From positions 2,597,501 through 2,661,500 of the forward strand of contig NZ_CP087176.1 of NCBI RefSeq assembly GCF_024748695.1: DNA of 64,000 nt, in the 5' to 3' direction. The stretch is from Pseudomonas sp. B21-040. GTDB lineage: Bacteria > Pseudomonadota > Gammaproteobacteria > Pseudomonadales > Pseudomonadaceae. The notes under the pieces are model-generated. The model did not search any database and was not told the origin of the DNA. It saw only the letters and a list, made by a program, of their open reading frames with translations. The position numbers were made by a program, and so were the translations under genes. Of the stretch, positions 1 to 7,934 are shown piece by piece. The stretch's first letter is position 1. Each line of letters opens with the position of its first letter.

Positions 1-2
1 AT

Positions 3-254
3 TACCAGTTTGTGCATGGCAAGGGCTGCGGCCACTGCCGGGGCACGGGCTATCGCGGGCGCAGTGCGATCGCCGAGCTGCTGCACCTGGACGACGAGCT
101 GCGGCAAATGATTGTCGAGCGCCAACCCATTTCGAAAATCAAGGCCCACGCCTGCAAACGTGGCTTGCGCCTGCTGCGCGAGTCGGCACTGGAACTGGTG
201 CAGCAGGGGCGGACCACGCTGGAGGAGATCAATCGTGTCACTTTTATCTCGTGA
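3..254 (+). CDS. GspE/PilB-type secretion ATPase, C-terminal end only
   Basis: The reading frame enters from the left edge of the window, so only about 83 C-terminal residues are visible. They contain a CxHC-type zinc-site half (GCGHCRGTGYRGR) followed by a helical tail with an IAELL/EINRVTF ending, as in GspE and PilB ATPases that power type II secretion and type IV pili at the cytoplasmic face of the inner membrane. The Walker motifs must lie upstream, outside the window. The stop codon overlaps the start of the next gene by 20 bases, which marks the beginning of the visible operon. GspE and PilB cannot be separated from this fragment; GspE is preferred because pseudopilins and a secretin follow. 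Confidence 0.85.
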   Translation, partial: YQFVHGKGCGHCRGTGYRGRSAIAELLHLDDELRQMIVERQPISKIKAHACKRGLRLLRESALELVQQGRTTLEEINRVTFIS

Positions 255-1038
255 TCGATATGTCGCCGTACTCGGCGCCAGTGGTGTTGGCCTTGGCCAG
301 CGCCGTGGCAGCGAAACCCTGTGGCTGGGCAGCGTCGGCTTCATCGACGAAGGCTTCCATGCCTGGGCCGTCGCCCTCGAAACCCTCGACCGTTTGCTGG
401 GCGAGCACGCGCCTGCCGGTGCGGAGCTTTGCGTGGTGATCTCCGGACACTTCAGCCGTTTTTGCCTGGTGCCCTGGAGCGAAGCGATCAGCAGCCCCGA
501 CGAACTGCTCGGGTTCGCCCAACTGTGCTTCGAAGACCTTTATGGTGTTCCCACCCAGCCCTGGAGCATGGTGCTGTCGGCCGAGCCTGCGGGTTACGAC
601 CGCATCGCCACCGCACTGCCGCAAGACCTGCTGACACGCCTGCGCAGCCTGGTCAGCGGTCGCGGTCTGCGTTTGCGTTCGGTGCAGCCGTACTTGATGG
701 CCGCGTTCAACCACTTCGACAAGAGTTTTGACCACGGCGACTTTCTGTTTGTGGTCGCCGAACCGGTGCGCAGTGTGTTGTTGCTGGCGCGGGAAGGGCG
801 CTGGGTGTCGGTGCGTTCGGTGGGCAGCAGTGACAGCGATGCCGCACTGACCGCACTGATCGGTCGTGAAAGCCAATTGCAGGCCTCCACCAGCGAACGG
901 CCGCTCCATCTCTACCTGCATGCGCCGGCCCGCATCGACTCACATCCAGACGTGCCGGGCGTGCAGTTGCGCACCCTTGAAGAAGACCAGGCATCCGTAC
1001 GCGACAGTTTGTACGTCATGTCCCGGGCGGTGGCCTGA
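235..1038 (+). CDS. PilM/GspL-like cytoplasmic scaffold protein of a type II secretion-like system
   Basis: This 267-residue protein has no obvious membrane segment and resembles the actin-like PilM and GspL cytoplasmic domain family only weakly; position in the operon is the main support. The frame is open further upstream, but GTG at 235 is chosen because a GGAGGA ribosome site lies at 221-226 and the start overlaps the end of the ATPase gene. It precedes a PilN-like and a PilO-like gene, reproducing the pilM-pilN-pilO-pilP order of type IV pili rather than the gspL-gspM order of classical type II systems. Its likely job is to couple the ATPase to the inner-membrane platform. Confidence 0.6.
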   Translation: MSLLSRDRYVAVLGASGVGLGQRRGSETLWLGSVGFIDEGFHAWAVALETLDRLLGEHAPAGAELCVVISGHFSRFCLVPWSEAISSPDELLGFAQLCFEDLYGVPTQPWSMVLSAEPAGYDRIATALPQDLLTRLRSLVSGRGLRLRSVQPYLMAAFNHFDKSFDHGDFLFVVAEPVRSVLLLAREGRWVSVRSVGSSDSDAALTALIGRESQLQASTSERPLHLYLHAPARIDSHPDVPGVQLRTLEEDQASVRDSLYVMSRAVA

Positions 1039-1039
1039 C

Positions 1040-1585
1040 ATGCGCCCGCTGATGCTCGACTTCCAGCCGCGTCGCCGTTCCGGTCCATTGGGCTGGAGCT
1101 TGCTGGGCGGTGGCGTGGTACTGGCGCTGGTGTGCGTCTTCGTCCAGCAACACCTCAATGACGAGGCCTCGCAGCAGCAAGGACATTTGCAGCACGCCCA
1201 GCGTGTCCTCACCGGAGACACCGGCAGCAAACCCACGCTGACCCCGGCCGAAACCCGCGAGCAGGCACAGAACCTGGCGGAAATGCGCAAGGTTTCACAG
1301 CAACTGCGCCGGCCATGGGAGCGTCTGTTCGCCATGCTCGAAGCCATGCCGCGCGACAACATCGCCTTGCTGGCGCTGACCCCGGACGCACGCAAAGGTC
1401 AGGTGCGGATCAGCGCCGAGGCGCGGGATCTGGAAGCCATGCTCGAATTTCACCAGCGTCTGGAAGCCAGCGAAGAGCTGTCCGACGTGTCGTTGCTCAG
1501 CCACGAAATCGTCGCCAACGTGCCGGAACACCCGGTGCAATTCAACCTGTCGGCCAGTTGGGAGATCGGCGATGCGAATCCCTAG
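1040..1585 (+). CDS. PilN-like inner-membrane assembly protein
   Basis: The protein has 181 residues. A short basic N-terminus (FQPRRRSG) is followed by one transmembrane segment at about residues 16-35, a polar Gln/Glu-rich helical stretch likely to form a coiled coil, and a C-terminal alpha/beta domain. This is the PilN (or GspL periplasmic part) architecture. ATG at 1040 lies 2 bases after the preceding stop, and the end overlaps the next start by 14 bases, so the genes are translationally coupled. The PilN family pairs with PilO in the inner membrane; that role is inferred here from order and topology. Confidence 0.6.
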   Translation: MRPLMLDFQPRRRSGPLGWSLLGGGVVLALVCVFVQQHLNDEASQQQGHLQHAQRVLTGDTGSKPTLTPAETREQAQNLAEMRKVSQQLRRPWERLFAMLEAMPRDNIALLALTPDARKGQVRISAEARDLEAMLEFHQRLEASEELSDVSLLSHEIVANVPEHPVQFNLSASWEIGDANP

Positions 1586-2120
1586 ATTGATCGTCCACGA
1601 ATACCTGCAAGGCCTGGGCGTTCCTGGTCTGGCGGGCATGGCGCTGCTGGTGGTCGGCTTGGTGTATGGCCTGGGCGCGTTGATGCCGGACTGGCAAGCG
1701 CTGCAACAGCTGAGCCAGCAAACCCGCGAAGCCGGCGAGTACCTGGCCAAGGTTGAAGACGGCAGCGTCGCCGCCCCGGTGGTGCCGCAGCGCCAACTCG
1801 ACGACTTCCGCAGCAAACTGCCGGCCCAGCCTCAGGCCACCGTGGCCATCGACAAAATCTACGCACTGGCCACGCAGGAACACATCACCCTGAGCCGCGG
1901 TGAGTACTCACTGGGCATCGACCCCAAGACGCACCTGGCCCGTTACCAGATTCTGCTGCCGGTGCGGGGCAGCTATCCGCAACTGCGGCGCTTCCTGCAC
2001 GCCTTGCTCGGCCAGTTACCGGCGGTGGTGGTGGAGGACCTGGAGTTGCAGCGTAAAAAGATCGCCGACACCGACCTGACCGGGCGGATCCGCATGACCC
2101 TTTACCTGTCGAGGTCATGA
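1572..2120 (+). CDS. PilO/GspM-like inner-membrane assembly protein
   Basis: This 182-residue protein has one N-terminal transmembrane segment (about residues 17-38, GLAGMALLVVGLVYGLGAL), a Gln-rich coiled-coil-like stretch and a ferredoxin-like C-terminal half ending in a short beta-rich segment (IRMTLYLSRS). Topology and size match PilO and GspM. It overlaps the PilN-like gene at its start, and its TGA overlaps the ATG of the next gene. PilN and PilO normally form a heterodimer that links the cytoplasmic ATPase ring to the PilP/secretin complex; that function is inferred from family and context. Confidence 0.6.
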   Translation: MRIPRLIVHEYLQGLGVPGLAGMALLVVGLVYGLGALMPDWQALQQLSQQTREAGEYLAKVEDGSVAAPVVPQRQLDDFRSKLPAQPQATVAIDKIYALATQEHITLSRGEYSLGIDPKTHLARYQILLPVRGSYPQLRRFLHALLGQLPAVVVEDLELQRKKIADTDLTGRIRMTLYLSRS

Positions 2121-2641
2121 TGAATACCAAACGTGTAGCGGGTTGGGTGGCGTTCTTCGGCGTGGCCGCGGGGCTGGCCTGGGGGCCTCAATACTTCCAG
2201 CAGGCGGACGACGGTGATAATTCGTCCACCGCCGTGGCAACCGCCGGCAAAAGCAAAACCGGTGGCGCGCTGTCGGCGGCATCCGCCAATGGCAAACCGG
2301 CGGTGATCAAGGACCTGAGCCCCTCCGGCGACCTGTTTTCCTCCCGCAGCTGGAAGCCGGCGCCGACCCTGGCCAGCGTCACCGAACAACAACTCGTCAA
2401 CCAGACCCCGGTGGTACAAGCCCCCAGCGTACCGCCGATGCCATTCCAGTTCGTTGGCAAGCTTGATGACCATTCCGACCTGCAAATATTTTTGCTGAGC
2501 GGCGAAAAAATATACGTCGTACGCAAAGGGGATGTGATCGACGACACATGGAAGATCGAGCGGATATCCGATATGGAACTCAGCTTTGTCTACTTGCCTC
2601 TGCATTTGTCCCAGACTTTGTCTGTGGGGAGCGCGCAATGA
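2117..2641 (+). CDS. PilP/GspC-like periplasmic linker protein
   Basis: The 174-residue product has an N-terminal membrane anchor (about residues 7-24), a low-complexity Ala/Ser/Gly linker, and a C-terminal beta domain starting near PMPFQFVGKL and including GEKIYVVRKGD. This pattern is the homology-region domain shared by PilP and GspC, which binds the secretin N-domains. Two ATG codons are adjacent (2117 and 2120); the first overlaps the upstream stop as ATGATG/TGA. The end overlaps the secretin start by 4 bases. It probably connects the PilN/PilO pair to the outer-membrane secretin. Confidence 0.65.
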   Translation: MMNTKRVAGWVAFFGVAAGLAWGPQYFQQADDGDNSSTAVATAGKSKTGGALSAASANGKPAVIKDLSPSGDLFSSRSWKPAPTLASVTEQQLVNQTPVVQAPSVPPMPFQFVGKLDDHSDLQIFLLSGEKIYVVRKGDVIDDTWKIERISDMELSFVYLPLHLSQTLSVGSAQ

Positions 2642-4551
2642 ACAGATCCCGTTTGCTGTTGAGCGTTTGCATCACTGCAGCGCTGGCTGCGTGCAGTTCG
2701 GCGCAGGTCGCTAACCAGGAGGCCACTGCACTGATCGAATCAGGGCAGTATGAAGCCGGCCTGGCACGCATTGAGGAAGGGTTGCGCGAAGACCCTCGCG
2801 ATACTCAACTGCACATAGCCCTCAACAGCGGACGTGCCCTGGCAGTCAAGACGTTATTGACCCAGGCAGACATGGACCGCACACAACGCGATTTTGCTTC
2901 GGCGCGCATGGCCTACCACCGGGTATTGAACATCGAGCCGAACAACCGTCGCGCCCAGGACGCGCTGCACCAACTCGACTACCTGCGCAGCATGGATGAA
3001 AAACTCGAACTGGCCCGTGGCGATCTGCGCCGTGGCGATATCTACGGTGCCGACCGTCAGGTCAAACAGATCCTCGAACTCGACCCCAAGAACGAGGGGG
3101 CCATGGAGTTGCAAGGCAACATCCGCCTGGTGCAGAGCCGCAACGTGGTGCCGTACCCACAGCTGCGTACTCGTCTGGACCGGCCGGTGACCCTGGAGTT
3201 TCGCGACGCCAACTTGAAAACCATCTTCGAAGTCTTGTCCCAGGTGGCAGGGTTGAATTTCATCTTCGACAAAGACCTGCGCCCGGACATGAAAGCCACG
3301 ATCTTCGTGCGTGACGTGCGCATTGAGGACGCCGTGCAACTGCTGCTGCAACAGAACCAGTTGCACCAGAAAGTGGTGAATGAGAACACCTTGCTGATCT
3401 ACCCGGATTCACCACAGAAACTCAAGGACTACCAAGAGCTGGTGATGCGCACGTTTTACCTGACCAGCATTGATGCGAACACCGCACTGAACATGGTCAA
3501 AACCATGCTCAAGACCCGCGACGTGTTTGTCGACGAACGCCTCAACACCTTGACCATGCGCGACACTGAAGACGCCGTTCGCATGGCGGAAAAGCTCCTG
3601 CAATCGCAAGACCAGTCCAATCCGGAAGTGGTACTGGAAGTGGAAGTGATGGAAGTCGCCACCCAGCGGATTCTCGACCTTGGCCTGCAATGGCCGAACA
3701 CCTTCGGCGTGATCAATAGCGATGGTTCGGCGGTGTCCGTTCTCGATCAACTCAAAGGCATCGACTCCAGCCGGATCACCATCAACCCATCGCCTCAGGC
3801 CAAGATCAACGCCCAGGACAAAGACATCAACACCCTGGCCAGCCCGGTGATTCGGGTCAGCAACCGCGAACAGGCGCGCATCCACATCGGTCAGCGCGTG
3901 CCGATCATCAGCGCCACCTCGGTGCCTTCGACCCAGGGCCCGGTGATCACCGAAAGCGTGACCTACCTTGACGTCGGTCTCAAGCTCGAAGTGCAACCCA
4001 TCGTGCACCTGAACAACGAAGTGGCGATCAAGATCGCGCTCGAAGTCAGTAACGCCACGCCGCTGACGCCGACCGCTCAGGGCACCATTCCGGTCCAGGT
4101 CGATACCCGCAATGCACAAACCACGCTGCGTCTGCATGACGGTGAAACCCAGATTCTCGCCGGCCTGATGCGTGATGACCATGGCAGCACCGGCAACAAG
4201 ATTCCCGGCCTTGGCGACATTCCCGGTTTGGGCCGCTTGTTTGGCAGCAACAAGGACGACGTCAGCAAATCCGAGTTGGTGCTGTCGATTACCCCGCGGA
4301 TCGTGCGCAACCTGCCGTACCAGAGCCCATCGGACATGGAATTCACGACCGGTACCGAAACCAGCATGCACATCCAGGCCCCGGACCGCCGGATGGAACC
4401 GCAGATCCAGAATGAGCACATTGATCGGCCAATGACTGGCATCAGCACCGAAGTGACTGTTGGCCGGCCGGTGGCGGCAGCCACCACTCAAGTGACCGTT
4501 GGCCGGCCGGTGGCGGCCGCTACCACTCAAGTGACCATTGAGAAGCCTTGA
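2638..4551 (+). CDS. GspD/PilQ-family secretin, predicted lipoprotein with N-terminal TPR-like repeats
   Basis: This 637-residue outer-membrane secretin begins with a lipoprotein signal (lipobox LAAC near residue 17). Residues about 25-150 are helical repeats with TPR-like features (DPRDTQLHIAL, FASARMAYHRVLNIEPNN). Secretin N-domains follow (VTLEFRDANLKTIFEVLSQ, an STN-type domain, and N1-type repeats). The C-terminal beta-barrel core has the hallmark VPIISATS, LDVGLKLEVQP, LRLHDGETQILAGL and SELVLSITPRIVR motifs. ATG at 2638 is chosen because it gives the lipobox and a 4-base overlap with the previous gene; an upstream in-frame extension is rejected. The C-terminus carries a tandem Val/Thr/Ala-rich repeat. 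It should form the exit channel for this secretion machine. Confidence 0.85.
   Translation: MNRSRLLLSVCITAALAACSSAQVANQEATALIESGQYEAGLARIEEGLREDPRDTQLHIALNSGRALAVKTLLTQADMDRTQRDFASARMAYHRVLNIEPNNRRAQDALHQLDYLRSMDEKLELARGDLRRGDIYGADRQVKQILELDPKNEGAMELQGNIRLVQSRNVVPYPQLRTRLDRPVTLEFRDANLKTIFEVLSQVAGLNFIFDKDLRPDMKATIFVRDVRIEDAVQLLLQQNQLHQKVVNENTLLIYPDSPQKLKDYQELVMRTFYLTSIDANTALNMVKTMLKTRDVFVDERLNTLTMRDTEDAVRMAEKLLQSQDQSNPEVVLEVEVMEVATQRILDLGLQWPNTFGVINSDGSAVSVLDQLKGIDSSRITINPSPQAKINAQDKDINTLASPVIRVSNREQARIHIGQRVPIISATSVPSTQGPVITESVTYLDVGLKLEVQPIVHLNNEVAIKIALEVSNATPLTPTAQGTIPVQVDTRNAQTTLRLHDGETQILAGLMRDDHGSTGNKIPGLGDIPGLGRLFGSNKDDVSKSELVLSITPRIVRNLPYQSPSDMEFTTGTETSMHIQAPDRRMEPQIQNEHIDRPMTGISTEVTVGRPVAAATTQVTVGRPVAAATTQVTIEKP
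4451..4540 (+). repeat. 39-bp tandem repeat at the 3' end of the secretin gene
   Basis: Two and a partial copy of a 39-base unit encode the repeated peptide VTVGRPVAAATTQ; the two full units differ at only a few positions. The repeat lies after the conserved secretin core, in the tail that would face or exit the outer membrane or bind a pilotin. It is in frame, so copy number could change without disrupting the gene. Confidence 0.8.
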
Positions 4552-4553
4552 TC

Positions 4554-5027
4554 ATGAACGCCTCGCAACGTGGTTTTACCTTGATCGAAGTCGTTGTGAC
4601 GCTGGCCCTGATCGGCCTGCTGGCCGGCATGGCCGCGCCGCTGACCGAGACCGTGGTGCGCCGGGGCAAAGAGCAAGAGATGCGCGCCGCGCTGTACCAG
4701 ATTCGCGACGCCATCGACGCCTACAAACGTGCCTTTGATGCCGGTTATATCGAGAAGACGCTCAACAGCAGCGGTTATCCACCGAACCTCAAAGTGTTGG
4801 TGGACGGCGTGCGCGATGTGCGCAGCGCCAAGGGGGCCAAGTTCTACTTTTTGCGTCGGGTGCCTCATGACCCGCTGGCCACGGTCAAGCGTGACGACGA
4901 CGGTGGTTGGGGCGTGCGCTCTTATGACAGTTCGGCTGAAAACCCGCAGGAGGGCGAAGACGTCTTTGACGTTTATTCCAAGACCCGCGGCAAAGGGCTC
5001 AACGGCATCGCGTACCGGGAGTGGTGA
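4554..5027 (+). CDS. GspG-like major pseudopilin
   Basis: This 157-residue protein starts with a type IV prepilin signal: a short basic leader ending in Gly, then FTLIEVVVTLALIGLLAGMAAP. Cleavage by prepilin peptidase would occur after Gly8, leaving the N-methylated Phe and the key Glu at position +5. The remainder is helical (EMRAALYQIRDAIDAYKRAFDAG) and then a globular domain rich in Asp, as in GspG. ATG at 4554 is preferred over the TTG two codons earlier, which overlaps the secretin stop. It is probably the main subunit of the periplasmic pseudopilus. Confidence 0.8.
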   Translation: MNASQRGFTLIEVVVTLALIGLLAGMAAPLTETVVRRGKEQEMRAALYQIRDAIDAYKRAFDAGYIEKTLNSSGYPPNLKVLVDGVRDVRSAKGAKFYFLRRVPHDPLATVKRDDDGGWGVRSYDSSAENPQEGEDVFDVYSKTRGKGLNGIAYREW

Positions 5028-5031
5028 GCAT

Positions 5032-5406
5032 ATGCGTCGAGAAAAGGGTTTTACCCTACTGGAACTGATGGTGGTCATGGCAATCATCGCGACGTTGATG
5101 ACCATCGCCTTGCCGCGCTACTTCAACAGCCTTGAAGCGTCGAAAGAGACCACGTTGCGCCAGAGCCTGTCGGCCATGCGTGAAGCGCTGGACCACTATT
5201 ACGGCGACACAGGGCGCTATCCCGATTCGCTCGATGAACTGGTCGAAAAGCGTTATCTGCGCAATTCACCGACGGATCCGATTGCCGAGCGCAAGGACAC
5301 CTGGGTCTTGGTCGCGCCCCCTGACGGCGTGGCGGGCGGGGTGGCTGATATCAAAAGTGGAGCCACCGGGAGGGCGCATGATGGCAGCCTGTATTCCGAG
5401 TGGTAA
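5032..5406 (+). CDS. GspG/GspH-like pseudopilin
   Basis: The 124-residue product carries the prepilin motif KG-FTLLELMVVMAIIATLMTIALP with Glu at +5, then a conserved GspG-type segment (ALDHYYGDTGRYPDSLDELVEKRYLR), and ends in LYSEW. It lies 4 bases after the preceding pseudopilin gene and overlaps the next gene. The length and the YP-SL-EL motif resemble major pseudopilins, so the operon encodes two GspG-like subunits; which one is dominant cannot be told from sequence. Confidence 0.8.
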   Translation: MRREKGFTLLELMVVMAIIATLMTIALPRYFNSLEASKETTLRQSLSAMREALDHYYGDTGRYPDSLDELVEKRYLRNSPTDPIAERKDTWVLVAPPDGVAGGVADIKSGATGRAHDGSLYSEW

Positions 5407-5920
5407 GCCGGCCGACGAGGCGGGGTTCACTTACCTCGGTGTGCTGTTTCTGATCATGATCATGGGCATGGGCCTGGCCAGTGCCGGCGAGTTGTGGGCA
5501 ACCGCTTCGCGCCGGGACCGCGAACGCCAATTGCTGTGGGTCGGGACCCAATACGCCCAGGCACTGCGCAGCTATTACCGCAGTTCGCCAGGTCTTGCGC
5601 AGTACCCCAAAGAGCTGGCCGACTTGATACAGGACGAGCGTTTCCCATCGCCCAAGCACCATCTGCGGCAGTTGTACCCGGACCCGATTAACGGAGGAGG
5701 TGAATGGGAGTTGATGCGCGGTTTCGATGGGCGCATCACGGGCCTCAGCAGCGCCTCGACGGACACGCCGCTCAAGCAGACTGACTTCCCCAGTCAATGG
5801 TCCGATTTCGCCGGGATGGCGAGCTACAAGGACTGGCAGTTCGTGGCCGAGAAAGCCTTCAATGATGGTGCGTCCGGGCCCAAGCCTCAGTCCCAGACCC
5901 CTCAGGCACTGGCGCCATGA
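5378..5920 (+). CDS. Minor pseudopilin-like protein lacking the +5 glutamate
   Basis: This 180-residue protein has a 16-residue leader ending in Gly, then FTYLGVLFLIMIMGMGLASAG, a prepilin-type hydrophobic helix in which the canonical Glu at +5 is replaced by Gly. Loss of this Glu is typical of the tip pseudopilin GspK. A region with YPKELADLIQDERFP repeats the GspG-type motif. ATG at 5378 (or the adjacent 5381) is preceded by GGGAGGG and overlaps the previous gene by 29 bases. Its stop overlaps the csgE start by 4 bases, joining the secretion genes to the curli genes. Confidence 0.7.
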   Translation: MMAACIPSGKPADEAGFTYLGVLFLIMIMGMGLASAGELWATASRRDRERQLLWVGTQYAQALRSYYRSSPGLAQYPKELADLIQDERFPSPKHHLRQLYPDPINGGGEWELMRGFDGRITGLSSASTDTPLKQTDFPSQWSDFAGMASYKDWQFVAEKAFNDGASGPKPQSQTPQALAP

Positions 5921-6309
5921 CGAGGCGCTGGCTGGCGGCAGTGATCCTCACGTGCGTGGCGTCCTTCGCCAGCGCCGCTGAAGAGGACGAAATGCTCGGT
6001 TTCATCGTCGATGACACGATCTCGCACATCGGCCACGACTTTTACTACTCGTTCAGTGAACGACTGCGTGCCTCCAGCCGGATGGATTTCAACCTGGTGG
6101 TCCGCGAACGTCCATCGGCGCGTTGGGGCAGCCTGGTGACCGTGGAATTTCGGCAGCGGCTGGTTTATCGGCGCTTCCTGCCGCCAAACACCGTGGAACT
6201 CAAGGACGAGGCCTATGAGGCAGCCGACTTGGTCCGCGCGCAGATTGTCCGGCAGAAGCTGGAGGCTTTATTGCAAGACACTACGGACCTGGAGAGGGAC
6301 GAATTATGA
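5917..6309 (+). CDS. csgE: CsgE, curli secretion specificity factor
   Basis: The 130-residue product has a cleavable signal peptide ending near FASA-AEE, then a mature domain with the CsgE signature (DDTISHIGHDFYYSF, FNLVVRERPSARWGSLVTVEF, and an Arg/Leu-rich C-terminal helix). CsgE caps the periplasmic side of the CsgG channel and directs CsgA to it. The ATG overlaps the preceding pseudopilin stop as ATGA, and the end overlaps csgF by 4 bases, so translation of the whole series is coupled. Confidence 0.92.
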   Translation: MTRRWLAAVILTCVASFASAAEEDEMLGFIVDDTISHIGHDFYYSFSERLRASSRMDFNLVVRERPSARWGSLVTVEFRQRLVYRRFLPPNTVELKDEAYEAADLVRAQIVRQKLEALLQDTTDLERDEL

Positions 6310-6725
6310 AAACGAAAACGTTCTTGCAGTGCACCGGCATGCTACTGCTCGGGCTTGGAAGCGGTAGCGTGGTCCAGGCCACGGAGTTGGTTTACACCCC
6401 CATCAACCCCTCGTTCGGCGGCAACCCGTTGAACGGCACCTGGCTGCTCAACAACGCCCAGGCGCAGAACGACTACGACGACCCTGACCTGAAAAGCCGC
6501 ACCGCTGTGGCCGGGACTTCGGCCCTGGAGCGGTTCACCAGTCAGTTGCAATCACGCTTGCTGGGGCAAGTGCTGGACAACATATCCTCGGGCAACTCGG
6601 GGAGCCTTTCTACCGACGCTTTTATCGTCAACGTTGTCGATGACTCCGGTGCACTGACCATTGAAGTGACGGACCGATCGACCGGTGAAGTGTCGGAAAT
6701 TCAGGTGAATGGCCTGGCCCCTTGA
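6306..6725 (+). CDS. csgF: CsgF, curli nucleator-anchoring and secretion accessory protein
   Basis: The 139-residue protein has a signal peptide ending near VQA-TELVY and the conserved mature N-terminus TELVYTPINPSFGGNPLNG that inserts into the CsgG pore, followed by LLNNAQAQN and a C-terminal beta region. CsgF acts at the cell surface, where it holds the CsgB nucleator on CsgG. Length and motifs match the family closely. It lies between csgE and csgG in the standard order. Confidence 0.95.
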   Translation: MKTKTFLQCTGMLLLGLGSGSVVQATELVYTPINPSFGGNPLNGTWLLNNAQAQNDYDDPDLKSRTAVAGTSALERFTSQLQSRLLGQVLDNISSGNSGSLSTDAFIVNVVDDSGALTIEVTDRSTGEVSEIQVNGLAP

Positions 6726-6756
6726 GGGGGTTTTGGGACGATGGGGAGTTAGGGAT

Positions 6757-7614
6757 ATGAAAAAAATAATAGCGCTAGGGCTGATGGTGGCAATGTTGCA
6801 AGGCTGTAATCTGCGTCAGCCGATGTCGGCCGAGCAGGACACCGAAACCCCGACCCTGACACCTCGGGCGTCGACCTATTACGACTTGTTGGCCTTGCCT
6901 CGACCCAAGGGCCGGTTGATGGCAGTGGTGTACGGTTTTCGCGATCAGACGGGGCAATACAAACCGACCCCGGCGAGTTCGTTTTCGACCAGTGTGACTC
7001 AGGGTGCGGCGAGTATGTTGATGGATGCATTGCAGGCCAGCGGCTGGTTTGTGGTGCTGGAACGTGAAGGTCTGCAGAACCTGCTGACCGAGCGCAAGAT
7101 CATTCGTGCCTCGCAAAAAAAACCTAATACGCCGGTGAATATCCAGGGTGAGCTGCCTCCGCTGCAAGCGGCGAACATGATGCTCGAGGGCGGGGTCATT
7201 GCCTATGACACCAATGTGCGCAGTGGCGGGGAGGGCGCGCGTTATCTGGGGATCGATATTTCCCGGGAGTATCGGGTGGATCAGGTGACGGTGAACTTGC
7301 GGGCGGTGGATGTGCGCAGTGGGCAGGTGCTGGCTAACGTGATGACGAGCAAGACGATTTATTCCGTTGGCCGCAGTGCGGGGGTGTTCAAGTTTATCGA
7401 GTTCAAGAAGTTGCTTGAGGCTGAGGTGGGGTACACCACGAACGAGCCGGCGCAGTTGTGTGTGTTGTCGGCGATTGAGTCGGCTGTGGGGCATTTGCTG
7501 GCGCAGGGGATTGAGCGGAAGTTGTGGCAGGTGGCGGGGGATAATACGCCTGACGCTAATGCGACGCTGGACCGGTACCTGACTCAGACCAAGGTTGATC
7601 CGGAGAGTGAGTGA
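6757..7614 (+). CDS. csgG: CsgG, curli outer-membrane export channel lipoprotein
   Basis: The 285-residue protein has a lipobox (LQGC near residue 17) and the CsgG core: YYDLLALPRPKGRLMAVVYGFRDQTGQYKP, a VVLEREGLQNLLTERKIIR segment, LLEGG-type strand, and YRVDQVTVNLRAVDVRSGQVL. CsgG forms a nonameric outer-membrane pore for curli subunits. ATG at 6757 is preceded by an AGGG ribosome site and gives the lipoprotein signal; a longer upstream frame is not needed. It lies 31 bases after csgF and ends the plus-strand operon. Confidence 0.95.
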   Translation: MKKIIALGLMVAMLQGCNLRQPMSAEQDTETPTLTPRASTYYDLLALPRPKGRLMAVVYGFRDQTGQYKPTPASSFSTSVTQGAASMLMDALQASGWFVVLEREGLQNLLTERKIIRASQKKPNTPVNIQGELPPLQAANMMLEGGVIAYDTNVRSGGEGARYLGIDISREYRVDQVTVNLRAVDVRSGQVLANVMTSKTIYSVGRSAGVFKFIEFKKLLEAEVGYTTNEPAQLCVLSAIESAVGHLLAQGIERKLWQVAGDNTPDANATLDRYLTQTKVDPESE

Positions 7615-7934
7615 GCGCCGGGGCGGCCTTCGGGTCGACCTGGCTCTTCCCTTGATGTACCCAGGTCAAAGTAGGGAAGCTGGCTGCGATTGGCCGATTG
7701 ATACCCTTTCTCAAAGACGGCTATCGAAACGGATACTCGTATCGATATTCGTTCGTCTATTCAACTAAAAAGTAATTAGCTAATAACCGTGGTCTTATAG
7801 CTTTTCGCTGAATTTAATCGAGGCTTAAGCATATGGATGCACTTATATCTTTATAATAATTTGTGATTAGTCAGGGCTGCTTTTATGTCTTTATGATCTG
7901 TCTCACAACAACTCGTGAGACAGGAGGTAGCTCG
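7615..7934. promoter_or_regulatory. Intergenic region upstream of the sulfur-scavenging cassette
   Basis: This 320-base gap separates csgG from the atsK-like gene. The first 60 bases are GC-rich with no convincing terminator hairpin. From about 7690 the sequence becomes AT-rich and contains the short near-repeat GATACTCGTATCGATATTCG (7729-7748 area), suitable for a promoter or operator. A strong AGGAGG ribosome site lies at 7922-7927. No sigma-54 or clear sigma-70 promoter could be assigned. Confidence 0.4.

Noticed and set aside
4441..4550. Sequencing or assembly duplication in the secretin tail
   Set aside because: The two units differ at several bases and the frame is kept, so it looks like a real repeat.
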